Shown: piece by piece, positions 1 to 8,600 of the stretch
How positions within the stretch are numbered: position 1 is the first letter of the stretch
How the letters are laid out: each line of letters opens with the position of its first letter
Origin: Candidatus Saccharimonadota bacterium
GTDB lineage: Bacteria; Patescibacteriota; Saccharimonadia; Saccharimonadales; Saccharimonadaceae
DNA: 36,491 nt
NCBI GenBank assembly: GCA_017431945.1
Contig: JAFRJZ010000012.1
Span: forward strand, 1-36,491
Direction: 5' to 3'
Program-made: the position numbers and the translations under genes
Notes under the pieces: model-generated
Told to the model about the DNA's origin: nothing
The model's database searches: none
Seen by the model: the letters and a program-made list of their open reading frames with translations, nothing else

Positions 1-132
1 AGAGATTTAACATTTAACTTAAAAGATCTAGAATTAATACTTAGAGAATGGGAAAATCGACACAATAATCCAGAATTATTTTATAATGAAGATAACTACT
101 TAAAAACGGCTTGTTCCGAATTCTTTAATTAA
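1..132 (+). CDS. C-terminal end of an unrecognised protein (partial)
   Basis: The first frame is open from base 1 to a TAA at 130-132 and encodes 43 residues ending LKTACSEFFN. The fragment is rich in Asn, Glu, Leu and aromatic residues and AT-rich at the DNA level, like the accessory genes of this window rather than its housekeeping genes. The start lies outside the window, so neither family nor length can be judged. It is followed at once by a promoter and a short terminator unit. I do not recognise it. Confidence 0.5.
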   Translation, partial: RDLTFNLKDLELILREWENRHNNPELFYNEDNYLKTACSEFFN

Positions 133-151
133 ACCTTATTTTACCAAAAAA

Positions 152-180
152 TTGCATTTTTCAACATTTTTTGCTATAAT
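152..180 (+). promoter_or_regulatory. Sigma70-type promoter of a short transcript
   Basis: TTGCAT (152-157) and TATAAT (175-180) are separated by 17 bp, with TGC directly before the -10 as in an extended -10 promoter. The predicted start is near 187, only about 55 nt before the terminator at 211-242, and no open frame lies between them. Confidence 0.6.
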
Positions 181-186
181 ACAGAT

Positions 187-242
187 ATATTCGGCACCTA
201 GCCGCACACACCTCAACCGAAAGGTTGAGGCAAATTTTTTTA
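187..242 (+). ncRNA. Candidate ~55 nt small RNA
   Basis: The stretch between a good promoter (152-180) and a terminator (211-242) contains a small CGGC/GCCG hairpin followed by the terminator hairpin and no coding frame. It could be an independent short RNA, or a read-through barrier that insulates the convergent toxin remnant and racemase-like gene. No known RNA family is recognised. Its existence as a stable RNA is inference. Confidence 0.35.
211..242 (+). terminator. Rho-independent terminator
   Basis: A perfect 8-bp stem CCTCAACC/GGTTGAGG with a GAAA tetraloop (211-230) is followed by CAAA and a run of seven T. Confidence 0.8.
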
Positions 243-243
243 C

Positions 244-461
244 TTAATCAAAACAATAGAGATTGTTGAATCCTTTACAAACAGCCCTAAAATCAGCTTT
301 TGAAACCTGTCCAATTGCATTACCATAAAGTCTAGAAACACTTATTACCCTAATTTTACTAGTGCCGCATAACTTATTTTTTCCTGAAATTCAAACGGCA
401 CATACCACGAACCTTCATGCGCCTGAGAAGTTAATGGTATTCCAAGAAAACCAAACCATTT
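244..461 (-). pseudogene. Frameshifted PemK/MazF-type toxin remnant
   Basis: Two minus-strand frames together read as the body of a PemK/MazF-like endoribonuclease. The first carries KWFGFLGIPLTSQ and then SWYVPFEF; the second carries IRVISVSRLYG, GQVSKADF and ends NNLYCFD at a TAA (244-246). GIPLTSQ and IRVIS..RL..GQV...DF are the hallmark strands of this family. The frames are joined by a 1-nt shift in an A run (T4 at 354-357 on the plus strand). The N-terminus is missing: the frame opens directly after the stop codon of the racemase-like gene, in the same frame. This looks like a decayed toxin-antitoxin toxin with no antitoxin beside it. Sequencing error or phase variation at the A run remains possible, but the missing N-terminus argues for decay. 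Confidence 0.7.
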
Positions 462-1130
462 TTACTCCTTCAACCCCAGCGCCTCATTAATATCTTCCCT
501 CAGCTTTTTCTTAAAATCTATTATCCATACCTGACGCCCAAACACTTTCAACAAATCTTCCTCAATCTTAGTAAAATAAGTGTTCATTATCACTATTGTA
601 TCCACTTTGCTTTCGCTATATTTCGTCAATTCATCCTTCAACTCCAAATTCTCCCCCGCCAAAGTCCCGTCACTCACCAATTCCCGCCAATGTGCACACC
701 TCGGCTCCATCACATTATAATCTCTAAAATTCACTTTTAACCGCCGATACTGCCAAGTCCGCTTAAACTTATCATCTGCCAGTATCATCACATTACTCAT
801 CATCGCCCTTGATAGCTCTCCCAAATCACATTTCACCGCCACAAATATTTGATCTGGATATCTACTCCTCAGCCATTCCACCGTCTGCGACACCAAAAAT
901 CCACCTAGCACTATCAATTCCGCCTTAAAAATATACGGCATTAGTTCATTTTCAACCGCCATACATATCCCGTATCTAGTGTGTCTCGCCTCAATTATCC
1001 TGCTTCCGCGTACCCGCTTAACGTCCAGTATTGGCAGTTCGTTTTTCAAATATTCCACCACTTCTTCACCGCCCCGCCCACCATCAAACACAATAACTCT
1101 CGGCATAACAAAATCCTCATTTTTCGCCAT
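462..1130 (-). CDS. Glutamate/aspartate racemase-like protein lacking both catalytic Cys
   Basis: This 222-residue protein has the overall pattern of MurI-type racemases. It shows VIVFDGGRGG near residue 13 (MurI usually has FDSGVGG), a strand-turn LIVLGGFLVSQTVEWL near residue 73 where MurI has the first catalytic Cys (ACNTAS), and VDTIVIMNTYFTKIEEDL near residue 180 where MurI has the second (GCTHYP). Both catalytic cysteines are absent, as is the Ser after the first Asp, so racemization is unlikely. It may bind a ligand or have another role. An alternative start at 1106 (MPRVIVFD), preceded by GAGG at 8 nt, fits the family start better than 1130. It is divergent from relA and lies directly upstream of a toxin remnant. 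Family assignment is moderate; absence of the cysteines is read directly. Confidence 0.6.
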   Translation of the reverse strand: MAKNEDFVMPRVIVFDGGRGGEEVVEYLKNELPILDVKRVRGSRIIEARHTRYGICMAVENELMPYIFKAELIVLGGFLVSQTVEWLRSRYPDQIFVAVKCDLGELSRAMMSNVMILADDKFKRTWQYRRLKVNFRDYNVMEPRCAHWRELVSDGTLAGENLELKDELTKYSESKVDTIVIMNTYFTKIEEDLLKVFGRQVWIIDFKKKLREDINEALGLKE

Positions 1131-1172
1131 TTTAGCACTCTTTTTTTACCTCAAAATCTCCTATTCTAATTT

Positions 1173-1214
1173 ATGAAACATTTCATTTCATAACTTAGAA
1201 AAATATGAGATAAT
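1173..1214 (+). promoter_or_regulatory. relA promoter with overlapping palindrome
   Basis: TTTCAT (1186-1191) and GATAAT (1209-1214) are 17 bp apart, and the -10 ends 6 nt before the relA ATG, predicting a leaderless mRNA. A palindromic ATGAAA-CA-TTTCAT (1173-1186) followed by another TTTCAT overlaps the -35 and could be an operator for the divergent pair. The operator role is inference. Confidence 0.45.
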
Positions 1215-1220
1215 AAACTT

Positions 1221-2744
1221 ATGACTACGGAGAAAAAATCACCAGCCAAAGCTACAAAACCAGCCAAGACTACTAAACCCAAGACAAAGGCCAAAACTAA
1301 GCCAGAAACTACTATATCTCCCAAAATCCAAAAAGCCACCGATATTGCCACCAAGGCTCATACCGGACAGACCCGACGCAATGGCGAACCATACATTTCT
1401 CATCCTCTCGCCGTTGCTAAAATTCTCACCGAGTGGGGCATGGATGAAGACACCATCGTCGCTGGCATTCTCCACGACACCGTCGAGGATACCGACCTTA
1501 CTCTAGATAACATCAAGCAAGAATTTGGCGAATCCGTCGCCTTTCTCGTCGACGGCGTCACCAAAGTCAGCCAAGCCCGTTCCGGCATGCGTGACCTCGA
1601 CACTTACCTTCCCGAAACTCGAGACAACTTCCTTCGCCTCCTCATTGCCCTCGGCTCCGACATTCGCGTTCTCATCATCAAACTCGCCGACCGCCTCCAC
1701 AACATTCGCACTCTCTCCGCCCTTCCGCCCGACAAACGCAAAAAAATCGCTACCGAAACTCTTGAGGTCTTCGCTCCCCTTGCCGATCGTCTCAACATGG
1801 GTAAACTTCGCGTTGAACTTGCCGACCGCGCTTTTGAGTATGCCGACCCTAAGCGTTATCAAGAACTCAAAACTCTCATCGAAACCCGCAACAAATCTGC
1901 CGCCAAAACCATCAAAAAAATCGAAAACGAAACCAGCGAACTTTTAAAAAAGGAAAAAATCAACTTTGAGCTCTCTGGCCGCGCCAAATCTATCTATTCT
2001 CTCCACAAAAAACTCGCCAAATACGACCAAAATATCGACGCTATTTACGACCTGCTCGCTCTTCGCTTCATCGTCGACGACATTACCACTTGTTATCTCA
2101 CGCTCGGTCTTATCCACTCCCTCTACACACCGCTTGATGGCCGTATCAAAGATTACATCGCTATGCCCAAGCAAAATGGTTATCAATCCATCCATACCAC
2201 CGTCATCACCCCAGAAAAAAACATCATCGAATTTCAAATCCGCACTCACGAAATGCACGAATACGCCGAACGTGGTCTCGCCGCTAGTTTTTATTACAAC
2301 GAACAAAAACTCACCGAAAATTACCGCTCTGGCAAAATTCAGCATCTCCCCACTAATCTCCTCTGGATTAACGAACTTCAAACCACCGCCGCCAAACTCC
2401 GCTCCGGCCAAAAAGTTGACATCAACAAACTCAAACTTGATCTCTTCTCCGACCAAATCTTTGTTTACACCCCAAAGGGCGACATTATTGCCTTGCCTAA
2501 AGGCTCCATGCCCCTAGATTTTGCCTATCAACTTCATTCCGAAGTCGGCGGCCATGTCGTTGGTGCCAAAATTAATGGCAAAATGAGTAATCTCAAAACT
2601 AAATTAAAACAAGGTGATGTCGTCGAAATTCTCACCAGCAAAAACCAAACTCCTAAGGACTCGTGGTTTGACAAGCTCTTTACTCGCCACGCCCGCCAAA
2701 AACTCCGCCAACAATTAAATAAACTTACGAATCAAGGCTCTTAA
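1221..2744 (+). CDS. relA: RelA/SpoT (p)ppGpp synthetase/hydrolase
   Basis: This 507-residue protein makes and degrades the alarmone (p)ppGpp. A Lys/Thr/Pro-rich tail (residues 1-35) precedes an HD hydrolase domain containing HDTVEDT (near residue 84) and KLADRLHNIRTL. The synthetase domain carries DLLALRFIV, GRIKDYIAMPKQNGYQS and EFQIRT..MH.YAE.GLAA. A TGS domain starts at DQIFVYTPKG (near residue 411). The chain ends after the TGS domain: the helical, zinc-finger and ACT regulatory domains of ~700-residue RelA/SpoT proteins are absent, so ribosome-coupled control is probably different. Both active sites look intact. Start: ATG at 1221, 6 nt after a -10 hexamer. The 3' end overlaps the convergent parB by 30 bp. 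Confidence 0.93.
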   Translation: MTTEKKSPAKATKPAKTTKPKTKAKTKPETTISPKIQKATDIATKAHTGQTRRNGEPYISHPLAVAKILTEWGMDEDTIVAGILHDTVEDTDLTLDNIKQEFGESVAFLVDGVTKVSQARSGMRDLDTYLPETRDNFLRLLIALGSDIRVLIIKLADRLHNIRTLSALPPDKRKKIATETLEVFAPLADRLNMGKLRVELADRAFEYADPKRYQELKTLIETRNKSAAKTIKKIENETSELLKKEKINFELSGRAKSIYSLHKKLAKYDQNIDAIYDLLALRFIVDDITTCYLTLGLIHSLYTPLDGRIKDYIAMPKQNGYQSIHTTVITPEKNIIEFQIRTHEMHEYAERGLAASFYYNEQKLTENYRSGKIQHLPTNLLWINELQTTAAKLRSGQKVDINKLKLDLFSDQIFVYTPKGDIIALPKGSMPLDFAYQLHSEVGGHVVGAKINGKMSNLKTKLKQGDVVEILTSKNQTPKDSWFDKLFTRHARQKLRQQLNKLTNQGS

Positions 2745-3563
2745 TTCTTTTTCGTCTTTGCAGGCAAAGTTCAGGCTTCTACCTCGCACTCTGACTTCCA
2801 CCCCATATTTTTCACTTAATTTATTTTCATCTTTCAAATATTCTCGTACTTTTACCGCCTTAGCCGAGCTCTTAGCCTTATTTTCCGCCATATAACGCTC
2901 AACTTTACGCGTCGACCAACCTTCATCCACAATTTTTGGCAAAATCTTCTCTACTAGCTCAGGATCAGCCTTTACCAGCGGCCTCAATACCCCCTCAGTT
3001 AATTTATGCTCCACCGCCGCCTTTTTCACCTTATCAGACAAATTCAACAGTCTCAGCGTATTTACAATACTATTTTCTTTCTTCCCTACTCGCTTAGCGA
3101 TTTCCGCCGTCGTTAAATTAAATTGCGCCTTTAATTTCGCATACGCTGTTGCTAATTCAATCGCGTTCAAATCTTCACGCTGCGCATTCTCAATAATCGA
3201 AAGCTCTAGACGATTCTGTGCGTCAATCGTCCTGATAATCGCCGGAATTGTCTTTAACCCCGCCAATTTAGACGCCCGATAGCGCCTCTCGCCAGCTACA
3301 ATCTTGTACTTATCCTCTTCGCGCGTCACTACTATCGGTTGCAGCACGCCATTTTCCTTCACCGAATCCGCCAAAGCCTCTAAGCTCTCGGTGTCAAAAT
3401 CCTTCCTTGGTTGTTCCCTGTCTGGTACTATTTCGTCAAGCGATAGTTCTTTCAGGCTACTGATTTTCTCATCTTCCTCGGCCGTAGGATCAAATTCTTC
3501 ATCCGTCAAATCTGTTGGAATTAAATCCTCAAATCCTCGCCCCAAACCTCTTGCTTTAACCAT
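2715..3563 (-). CDS. parB: ParB/Spo0J chromosome segregation protein
   Basis: This 282-residue centromere-binding protein works with ParA in chromosome segregation. The ParB/sulfiredoxin-like N-domain includes LSLDEIVPDREQPRKDF (residues 40-56), LADSVKENGVLQPIVV and the nucleotide-binding motif GERRYRASKL (91-100). The central DNA-binding domain has ENAQREDLNAIELATAY and a helix-turn-helix around TTAEIAKRVGKKENSIVNTL (151-170). The C-terminal ~50 residues form the dimerization end. Its ATG overlaps the last 8 nt of parA, with GGAGGG upstream, so the two are translationally coupled. I found no obvious parS 16-mer in the window. The gene converges on relA, overlapping by 30 bp. Confidence 0.95.
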   Translation of the reverse strand: MVKARGLGRGFEDLIPTDLTDEEFDPTAEEDEKISSLKELSLDEIVPDREQPRKDFDTESLEALADSVKENGVLQPIVVTREEDKYKIVAGERRYRASKLAGLKTIPAIIRTIDAQNRLELSIIENAQREDLNAIELATAYAKLKAQFNLTTAEIAKRVGKKENSIVNTLRLLNLSDKVKKAAVEHKLTEGVLRPLVKADPELVEKILPKIVDEGWSTRKVERYMAENKAKSSAKAVKVREYLKDENKLSEKYGVEVRVRGRSLNFACKDEKELRALIRKFI

Positions 3564-4323
3564 TTATTCTGCCCTCCAATTCTTTTGCTAAATCTTTGTA
3601 AGCCTTCGCACCCCGACTAAACTTATCATAAGCCCCCACCGGCACGCCATGACTCGGCGCCTCCGCTACCCGCACATTGCGCGGAATCTTTGTCTCAAAC
3701 ACCGCATCTTTAAAGTATTTCTTAATTTCATCCAACACCTGCGCCGACAGCGAGGTACGCTTGTCATACATCGTCGCTACCACACCGATTAATTTCAAAT
3801 GCGGATTCATCGCCTTCTTTACTAATTTCATACTTTCTAGTAGTTGTACTACCCCTTCTAGCGCATAAAACTCTGTCTGTACCGGTAATAACAGATAGTT
3901 TGCCGACACCATCGCATTTACCGTCAAAAACGACAGACTCGGTGGCGAATCAATAATTACATAGTCATAATTTTTACTCACTTCCCTAATGCCATCTCTA
4001 AGATAAGTAAATTTTTTATCCATCTTGGCAATCTCTACCTCGGCATTTGCTAATTGTGGCGTAGTCGGTGCTAAGTCCAAATTCTTAAAATTCGTCTTCA
4101 TAATCACCTTGGCTAATTTCACCACTCCTAGCATCACCTCAGTCATACTTTCCTGTAAATCAGCCTTATTTACCCCCAAGCCACTCGTGGCATTCCCCTG
4201 CGGATCCAAATCTATCAAAAGTACGCGTTTTTTTGACTTTGCCAGATAATACGCCAAATTAATTGCCGTAGTAGTCTTCCCGACACCTCCCTTTTGATTC
4301 GTTATACAAATCACATTAGCCAT
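3556..4323 (-). CDS. parA: ParA/Soj chromosome partitioning ATPase
   Basis: This 255-residue deviant Walker-A ATPase partners ParB. It starts MANVICITNQKGGVGKTT with the signature Lys (K11) and the catalytic-site Lys (K16), followed by LLIDLDPQGNATSGLG and DYVIIDSPPSLSFLTVNA. These mark the chromosomal Soj/ParA class without an N-terminal helix-turn-helix. I prefer the ATG at 4323 over 4329: an extended -10 (TGATATAAT, hexamer 4330-4335) ends exactly 6 nt before it, so the mRNA would begin at this ATG. The gene is followed by parB with an 8-nt overlap. Upstream lies a long palindromic element separating it from rplU. Confidence 0.95.
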   Translation of the reverse strand: MANVICITNQKGGVGKTTTAINLAYYLAKSKKRVLLIDLDPQGNATSGLGVNKADLQESMTEVMLGVVKLAKVIMKTNFKNLDLAPTTPQLANAEVEIAKMDKKFTYLRDGIREVSKNYDYVIIDSPPSLSFLTVNAMVSANYLLLPVQTEFYALEGVVQLLESMKLVKKAMNPHLKLIGVVATMYDKRTSLSAQVLDEIKKYFKDAVFETKIPRNVRVAEAPSHGVPVGAYDKFSRGAKAYKDLAKELEGRING

Positions 4324-4329
4324 AATCAT

Positions 4330-4335
4330 ATTATA
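4330..4335 (-). promoter_or_regulatory. Extended -10 of the parAB operon
   Basis: TATAAT preceded by TGA lies 6 nt upstream of the preferred parA ATG. No convincing -35 is seen, as expected for an extended -10 promoter. Confidence 0.5.
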
Positions 4336-4353
4336 TCATGAAACTTGTTTAAA

Positions 4354-4469
4354 AATAAAATAAATACTTTCTTGGGGTATTTCGGAGCGCGGCAGCGCGA
4401 GATATAGCGCCAGCCGCCCGTGGCGACGGGCCGGCTGGACGCGACCTCAAGAAAGTTATTTATTTTATT
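4354..4469 (-). repeat. Nested palindromic element (E3) between rplU and parA
   Basis: Outer arms of 21-22 nt (4354-4374 and 4448-4469; AT-rich, with CTTTCTTG/CAAGAAAG at the inner end) are inverted copies with one extra base in one arm. They enclose a GC-rich core (4375-4447) holding a second hairpin, CCAGCCG-CCCGT / ACGGG-CCGGCTGG, and a GCGC-rich segment. The right arm covers the last codons and stop of rplU. As RNA it could end or process the rplU transcript. Its GC-rich core is unlike the AT-rich surroundings and recalls the cores of the elements in ileS. Family membership is inference. Confidence 0.7.
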
Positions 4470-4768
4470 GATATGATTTCAATAAGTGAATATTTTTGTC
4501 GGTGACCAGTCTCGGTGTGCTCACGCTTCTTTGGCTTATAGTGAATTACTCTAATTTTTTTGCCCGAAACTTTCTCTTCTACTACTTTAGCCTTGACTTC
4601 GACACCCTTCACCGTAGGTGTACCTACGGTAGTTTTGTCACCGTCAATTACCAGTAAAGCGTCCAGTTTGAGCTCTTTAGTGCCTGTCGGGAGGAGGTCC
4701 ACCTGCAGGGTCTCTTTTTCGCCAACGAGATATTGCTTCCCGCCAACGACAACAACTGCTTTTTTCAT
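4460..4768 (-). CDS. rplU: 50S ribosomal protein bL21
   Basis: This 102-residue protein matches bL21: a start like MKKAVVVVGGKQYLVGEKE, VDLLPTG, a central VIDGDKTTVGTPTVKGVEVKAKVVEE, and the 23S-binding end HYKPKKREHTETGHRQKYSLIEI. Length is normal. GGAAAAGCG precedes the ATG, and a promoter (TTGCGA-17-TATAAT) lies at 4798-4826. The usual partner rpmA (bL27) is not adjacent, which is unusual because the two are normally one operon. The stop codon lies inside the arm of palindromic element E3. Confidence 0.95.
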   Translation of the reverse strand: MKKAVVVVGGKQYLVGEKETLQVDLLPTGTKELKLDALLVIDGDKTTVGTPTVKGVEVKAKVVEEKVSGKKIRVIHYKPKKREHTETGHRQKYSLIEIISIK

Positions 4769-4797
4769 CGCTTTTCCTTTTAGTTAATAATAGAGGT

Positions 4798-4826
4798 ATT
4801 ATATCACTATTTGCGTTTTTTCGCAA
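4798..4826 (-). promoter_or_regulatory. rplU promoter
   Basis: TTGCGA (4821-4826) and TATAAT (4798-4803) are 17 bp apart on the minus strand. The promoter overlaps the stop codon of the upstream surface-protein gene (4807-4809). Confidence 0.65.
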
Positions 4827-5691
4827 CAGGTTTCTTTTTGGTTACTTTTCGCTTTGTATTTTTTACCGCATTGTGTGTCTTATACCAGTAGAATCCACCA
4901 CCAATAATCGCTGCTACTATCACCGACGCGATAATAATCTCCGCTGGTCCCGTTTCTGGCATCTCGCTCGGCGTTGATGTTGTCACTACCTCCTCGGTAT
5001 CCGGTGGCGCCGGCTCACCTTCGCCAGTCGCATCCAGGGTATACACTACCATCCCAGAATACTCAGCGCACCCCGGTATTACCCCATTTAATTTATCTAT
5101 ACCAATAAAAGTTCCTTTGTCAGTAAATAGACTAGTCGCCAATCCAGCCCCATTTGTTGGCCAATTATCATTCAAAACTTTCGCCGATGCTAAATGATAG
5201 TGCAAATATACATTCTCATCCGAAGTTAAGTAGGCTTCATCCCATACTTTTTCTGGGTTAGTGTTGCTCGCAGTGATTTTACCATCTACTTCACCCCCCT
5301 CGCCCGGTTTCACCACCGGCGAAAACCAAGATGACACTCTTACGCTTCGTGCCACCCCTGAATAATCATGTGTCTCATCATTAAAGGTCGCCGAGGCATT
5401 ATTGTGATAAAAAATCCAAACTTCATACGATTTACCAGGTTCTACTTTCAAATTATTCACATAAGTATTTTTATGACCGTCAGTAGAAATCTCGGCAATT
5501 CGCACAAAATCGCGCTCATCCCCTACTCCGGCATTATCAGTGATTGAGTTAAATACTGGATAAGTAGCCGGTTCGTTATTAGTAAACAGTTTACGTTCCG
5601 GCCCCCACGCCATCGCTGAGCTCGCCGGCAATGCTATCACCGCCAAAGTTGATATTGCTATACCACCCGCAATTTTATATTTTTTATTCAT
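4807..5691 (-). CDS. Secreted surface protein with sortase-type MPETG anchor
   Basis: This 294-residue protein begins with a signal peptide (MNKKYKIAGG, then a hydrophobic stretch to SSAMA, cleavage probably before WGPER). The ~210-residue extracellular part is rich in aromatic and acidic residues (WGPERKLFTNNEPATYPVF, ITDNAGVGDERDFV) and resembles a beta-rich domain; I name no family. A Thr/Pro linker leads to MPETG, a hydrophobic segment of about 20 residues, and a Lys/Arg-rich tail: the LPXTG-type sorting signal layout. It is probably wall- or membrane-anchored. Start: ATG at 5691 has GGAGG upstream and is followed directly by the signal peptide; longer versions of the frame only read through the gene before it. 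It overlaps the 1277-residue gene by 8 nt, so the two are coupled. No sortase gene is in the window. Confidence 0.8.
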   Translation of the reverse strand: MNKKYKIAGGIAISTLAVIALPASSAMAWGPERKLFTNNEPATYPVFNSITDNAGVGDERDFVRIAEISTDGHKNTYVNNLKVEPGKSYEVWIFYHNNASATFNDETHDYSGVARSVRVSSWFSPVVKPGEGGEVDGKITASNTNPEKVWDEAYLTSDENVYLHYHLASAKVLNDNWPTNGAGLATSLFTDKGTFIGIDKLNGVIPGCAEYSGMVVYTLDATGEGEPAPPDTEEVVTTSTPSEMPETGPAEIIIASVIVAAIIGGGFYWYKTHNAVKNTKRKVTKKKPVAKKRK

Positions 5692-8600
5692 TTTCGCCTC
5701 CTTCATCATGCGAATCATTATTACCACCGGAGTCACCACCGCCTCCGCCACCGCCAGAGTCATGAGAGCCACCACCTCCGCCGCCGCCAGAACCACGAGA
5801 AACACCAGAGTCGCCACCTCCACCGCCACTGCTAGGCTTGCTACCACTATTTCTGCTACCAGAATCATTACTAGACTTGTTGGAATCATTCCCAGAATTA
5901 TTGTCACTATTATTGTCGTTACCAGAATCGCTATCAGTAGAAGGCTTCTTTGTACCAACAGTATTCCTCACATCGTCATCCGTTGGGTCATCCTTTATTT
6001 CGCCACTATCGGTATCACCTTGCTTATTTCTATCTTCCTCGCTACCGGTCGGTCCGTTAGCCTCCGAAGCATTGCCATCTCCATGATCTTTTTCTGGTGT
6101 CACATCTTTATTCGGTTCTACATTTGGATCTACTTTGCCTTGCTGACCTTCATTTTGTGCTACCCTTCTCTCAGTATCAGGATCCTTTGCTTCAGGTTTT
6201 TCTGGTTCTTCTGGAGGATTCTCAGGCTCCTCAGGATTCTCAGGCTCCTCAGGATTCTCGGGTTCCTCGGGATTCTCGGGTTCCTCAGGATTCTCGGGTG
6301 GGTTCGGTCCAGGCGTCGGTGTATTTCCTCCAGTTCCAGGACGATGATGGTGATTACCACCGCCAGTACTGCCAGTAACTGTCTCCCCCACCGTCACATC
6401 ATCAGGTTCTGGTACCCAGACTATCTGACCACCACAATCTAGGCGTACTACAAATTCACCCGCTTGACCCTCTGGCACATTGTAAATTTCACGCAAATTA
6501 CCCGAAATATCATTGCCAGCTTCATCATACATTAAAATATTATTACCATTAACGTCTAGCAGTCTCAAGCCATGTCCAGACACGCCATTAATCGGTGTAG
6601 TCTGCAACACTGTCTTATCACCACCATTTGGATATTCATAAATTGATCTCGTATAAGGTGTCTCGGCAAAGTTCACCGATTCAATCTCACCTTCATCCAT
6701 TCTCGCCAAAATCTCATCCTGTGTGATATTCATGCTCGCTACATAATCTTCCGAATTCGCATCTGCTATATTATTTGCTAAACTATTTAATTCGCTTACA
6801 CTATCTACATCGCTACCGCCTTCTACATTAAGTGCTGTTTGCCACAGCGAAGTTTGCTCCGGCGATGTCGCAATACCACTCATCAACCCCTCAAACATCT
6901 CCGCTTCCGATTTATTACCGTTATATAGCGACGGACCCAAATTATTAGAGCTCAACTTACCAGGCAAATTATATACATCAATATTCTTGTCATAGGTCGT
7001 CCCCTCCTCTAGTACACGATTGCTTATTTCTTCACCATCCACTACGGCCGATTCACCTGGTACGATACCACCACCAGCTAATTGCTCTGGGTCAATCTCA
7101 CCGCCTGGCGTCGAAATCTTTGTCGTTTCTCCACTTTCAACATCTGTTATATTATATGTGTGAGCTTCCACTATCTCTGGCATATTAATTGAATTCACGC
7201 CGTCCCCCTCAATCGTAGTATACACTGTCATATTGCCATTACCGTCGTCACTCAACACTTCACCAAACCGTCCATCAAAACTCGTCACACCCCGACCGTC
7301 AGTTGAAAACATGCTAGCTTCTGGTTCATCTACTGGAATTCGAATTTGCCCATCTTCAATATCGGCAGTAAACACATCCATCTGGTGGTCTTCGTTTGCC
7401 GACATCGCAAACTCCATCCCGTCTACATCTCTACCACTCTTCGAGAACACATCCATCACATATTCATCGCCCTCAATGCGCGGATTACCGACCGATATAT
7501 CACCACCATCCCAACGCCTACTATTGATATGAGTAATCCTGTCCGGATTATCATCAATAAATTCACTCACACCTTGTGATTCAGCGGTAGTGGTAACTAG
7601 TTTATCAATATCATCGCCATCTTCTGATACCTCAATATTTATATCAGTACGTTCATTCAATTTTTCAAATACTTCAGACTTCAAATCACCTTCACTATTC
7701 CAATACTTAGCTCTATTGCTCGGATCCTCCAGCTCATTTTCAATAGCTTCAGCTGGTGATTTTTCAAAACCTTCAAACGGTGGCGGCGCTACATCGTCTG
7801 CCGTATCTTCTTCTCCATCAGCATTATCAAACATATTTCCAATAGATTCCTTGGCATTATCAACAGTATCATGAATTTCACCGGCAGCATCATGAAGCGC
7901 GTCTGTTACTCCCCCCACTTCTTCTATAACACCAACACCAGCACCAGCTGCACCACCAATCACCGCCCCCATTTTAGCACCTTCAATTATTGCTTCTCTG
8001 TGACGCTTTTTATCTTTATCTTCCTGTTTTTTAATATCTTTATTTAACTCATCCCTTGCCTCTTTTATATAACTATTTTCTTCGCTATCTTTATCACCAT
8101 ATAGCATATTCCAATCTTTTTGTTCCAGCATCCTTTCTAGGTTAGCAACACTTCTCCTCAACTTTCGCTTTTGTATTTCCCGCTTCACTTCGTCTTCACC
8201 TCCAAACAAATCTATGCCCTTAATTTCTTCCAACTCAAATCTTGCTTTGATATCGGCCAAAGTCTTCAGCTCCGATTCATTCAAGCTTTTACTTTTTCTT
8301 TTTGATAATTTATCAGCAAAATCATATAATTCTTTTGTTGTATCTTCTATATTAAGCATTTTGTATTCTGTCGCCTTTTCACCACCAAGTGCACTTCTCT
8401 TCTTTTCTGCTATAATCGCACGCTCAGCTTTCTTTTTAGCATTTTTTCCTCCATAAACCGCACCTACAACAACACCAGCCACGACACCTATACCAGTCGC
8501 CGTCAATGCAGCTTTTAAACCTCTTCTAGTCGCAACGCCACCAATCACCATGCCAACTCCCACCGCTGTACCAAGAGCGCCAGCACCCATACCAGCCAAC

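Noticed and set aside
2715-4329. parAB suggested a nearby replication origin with parS sites.
   Set aside because: No 16-bp parS-like palindrome, no cluster of DnaA boxes and no dnaA/dnaN are visible nearby.
5708-6442. Long plus-strand open frame opposite the 1277-residue gene.
   Set aside because: It is the antisense of Gly/Ser/Pro-repeat codons with low-complexity Thr/Ala/Ile content and no ribosome site; the minus-strand gene has clear signals.
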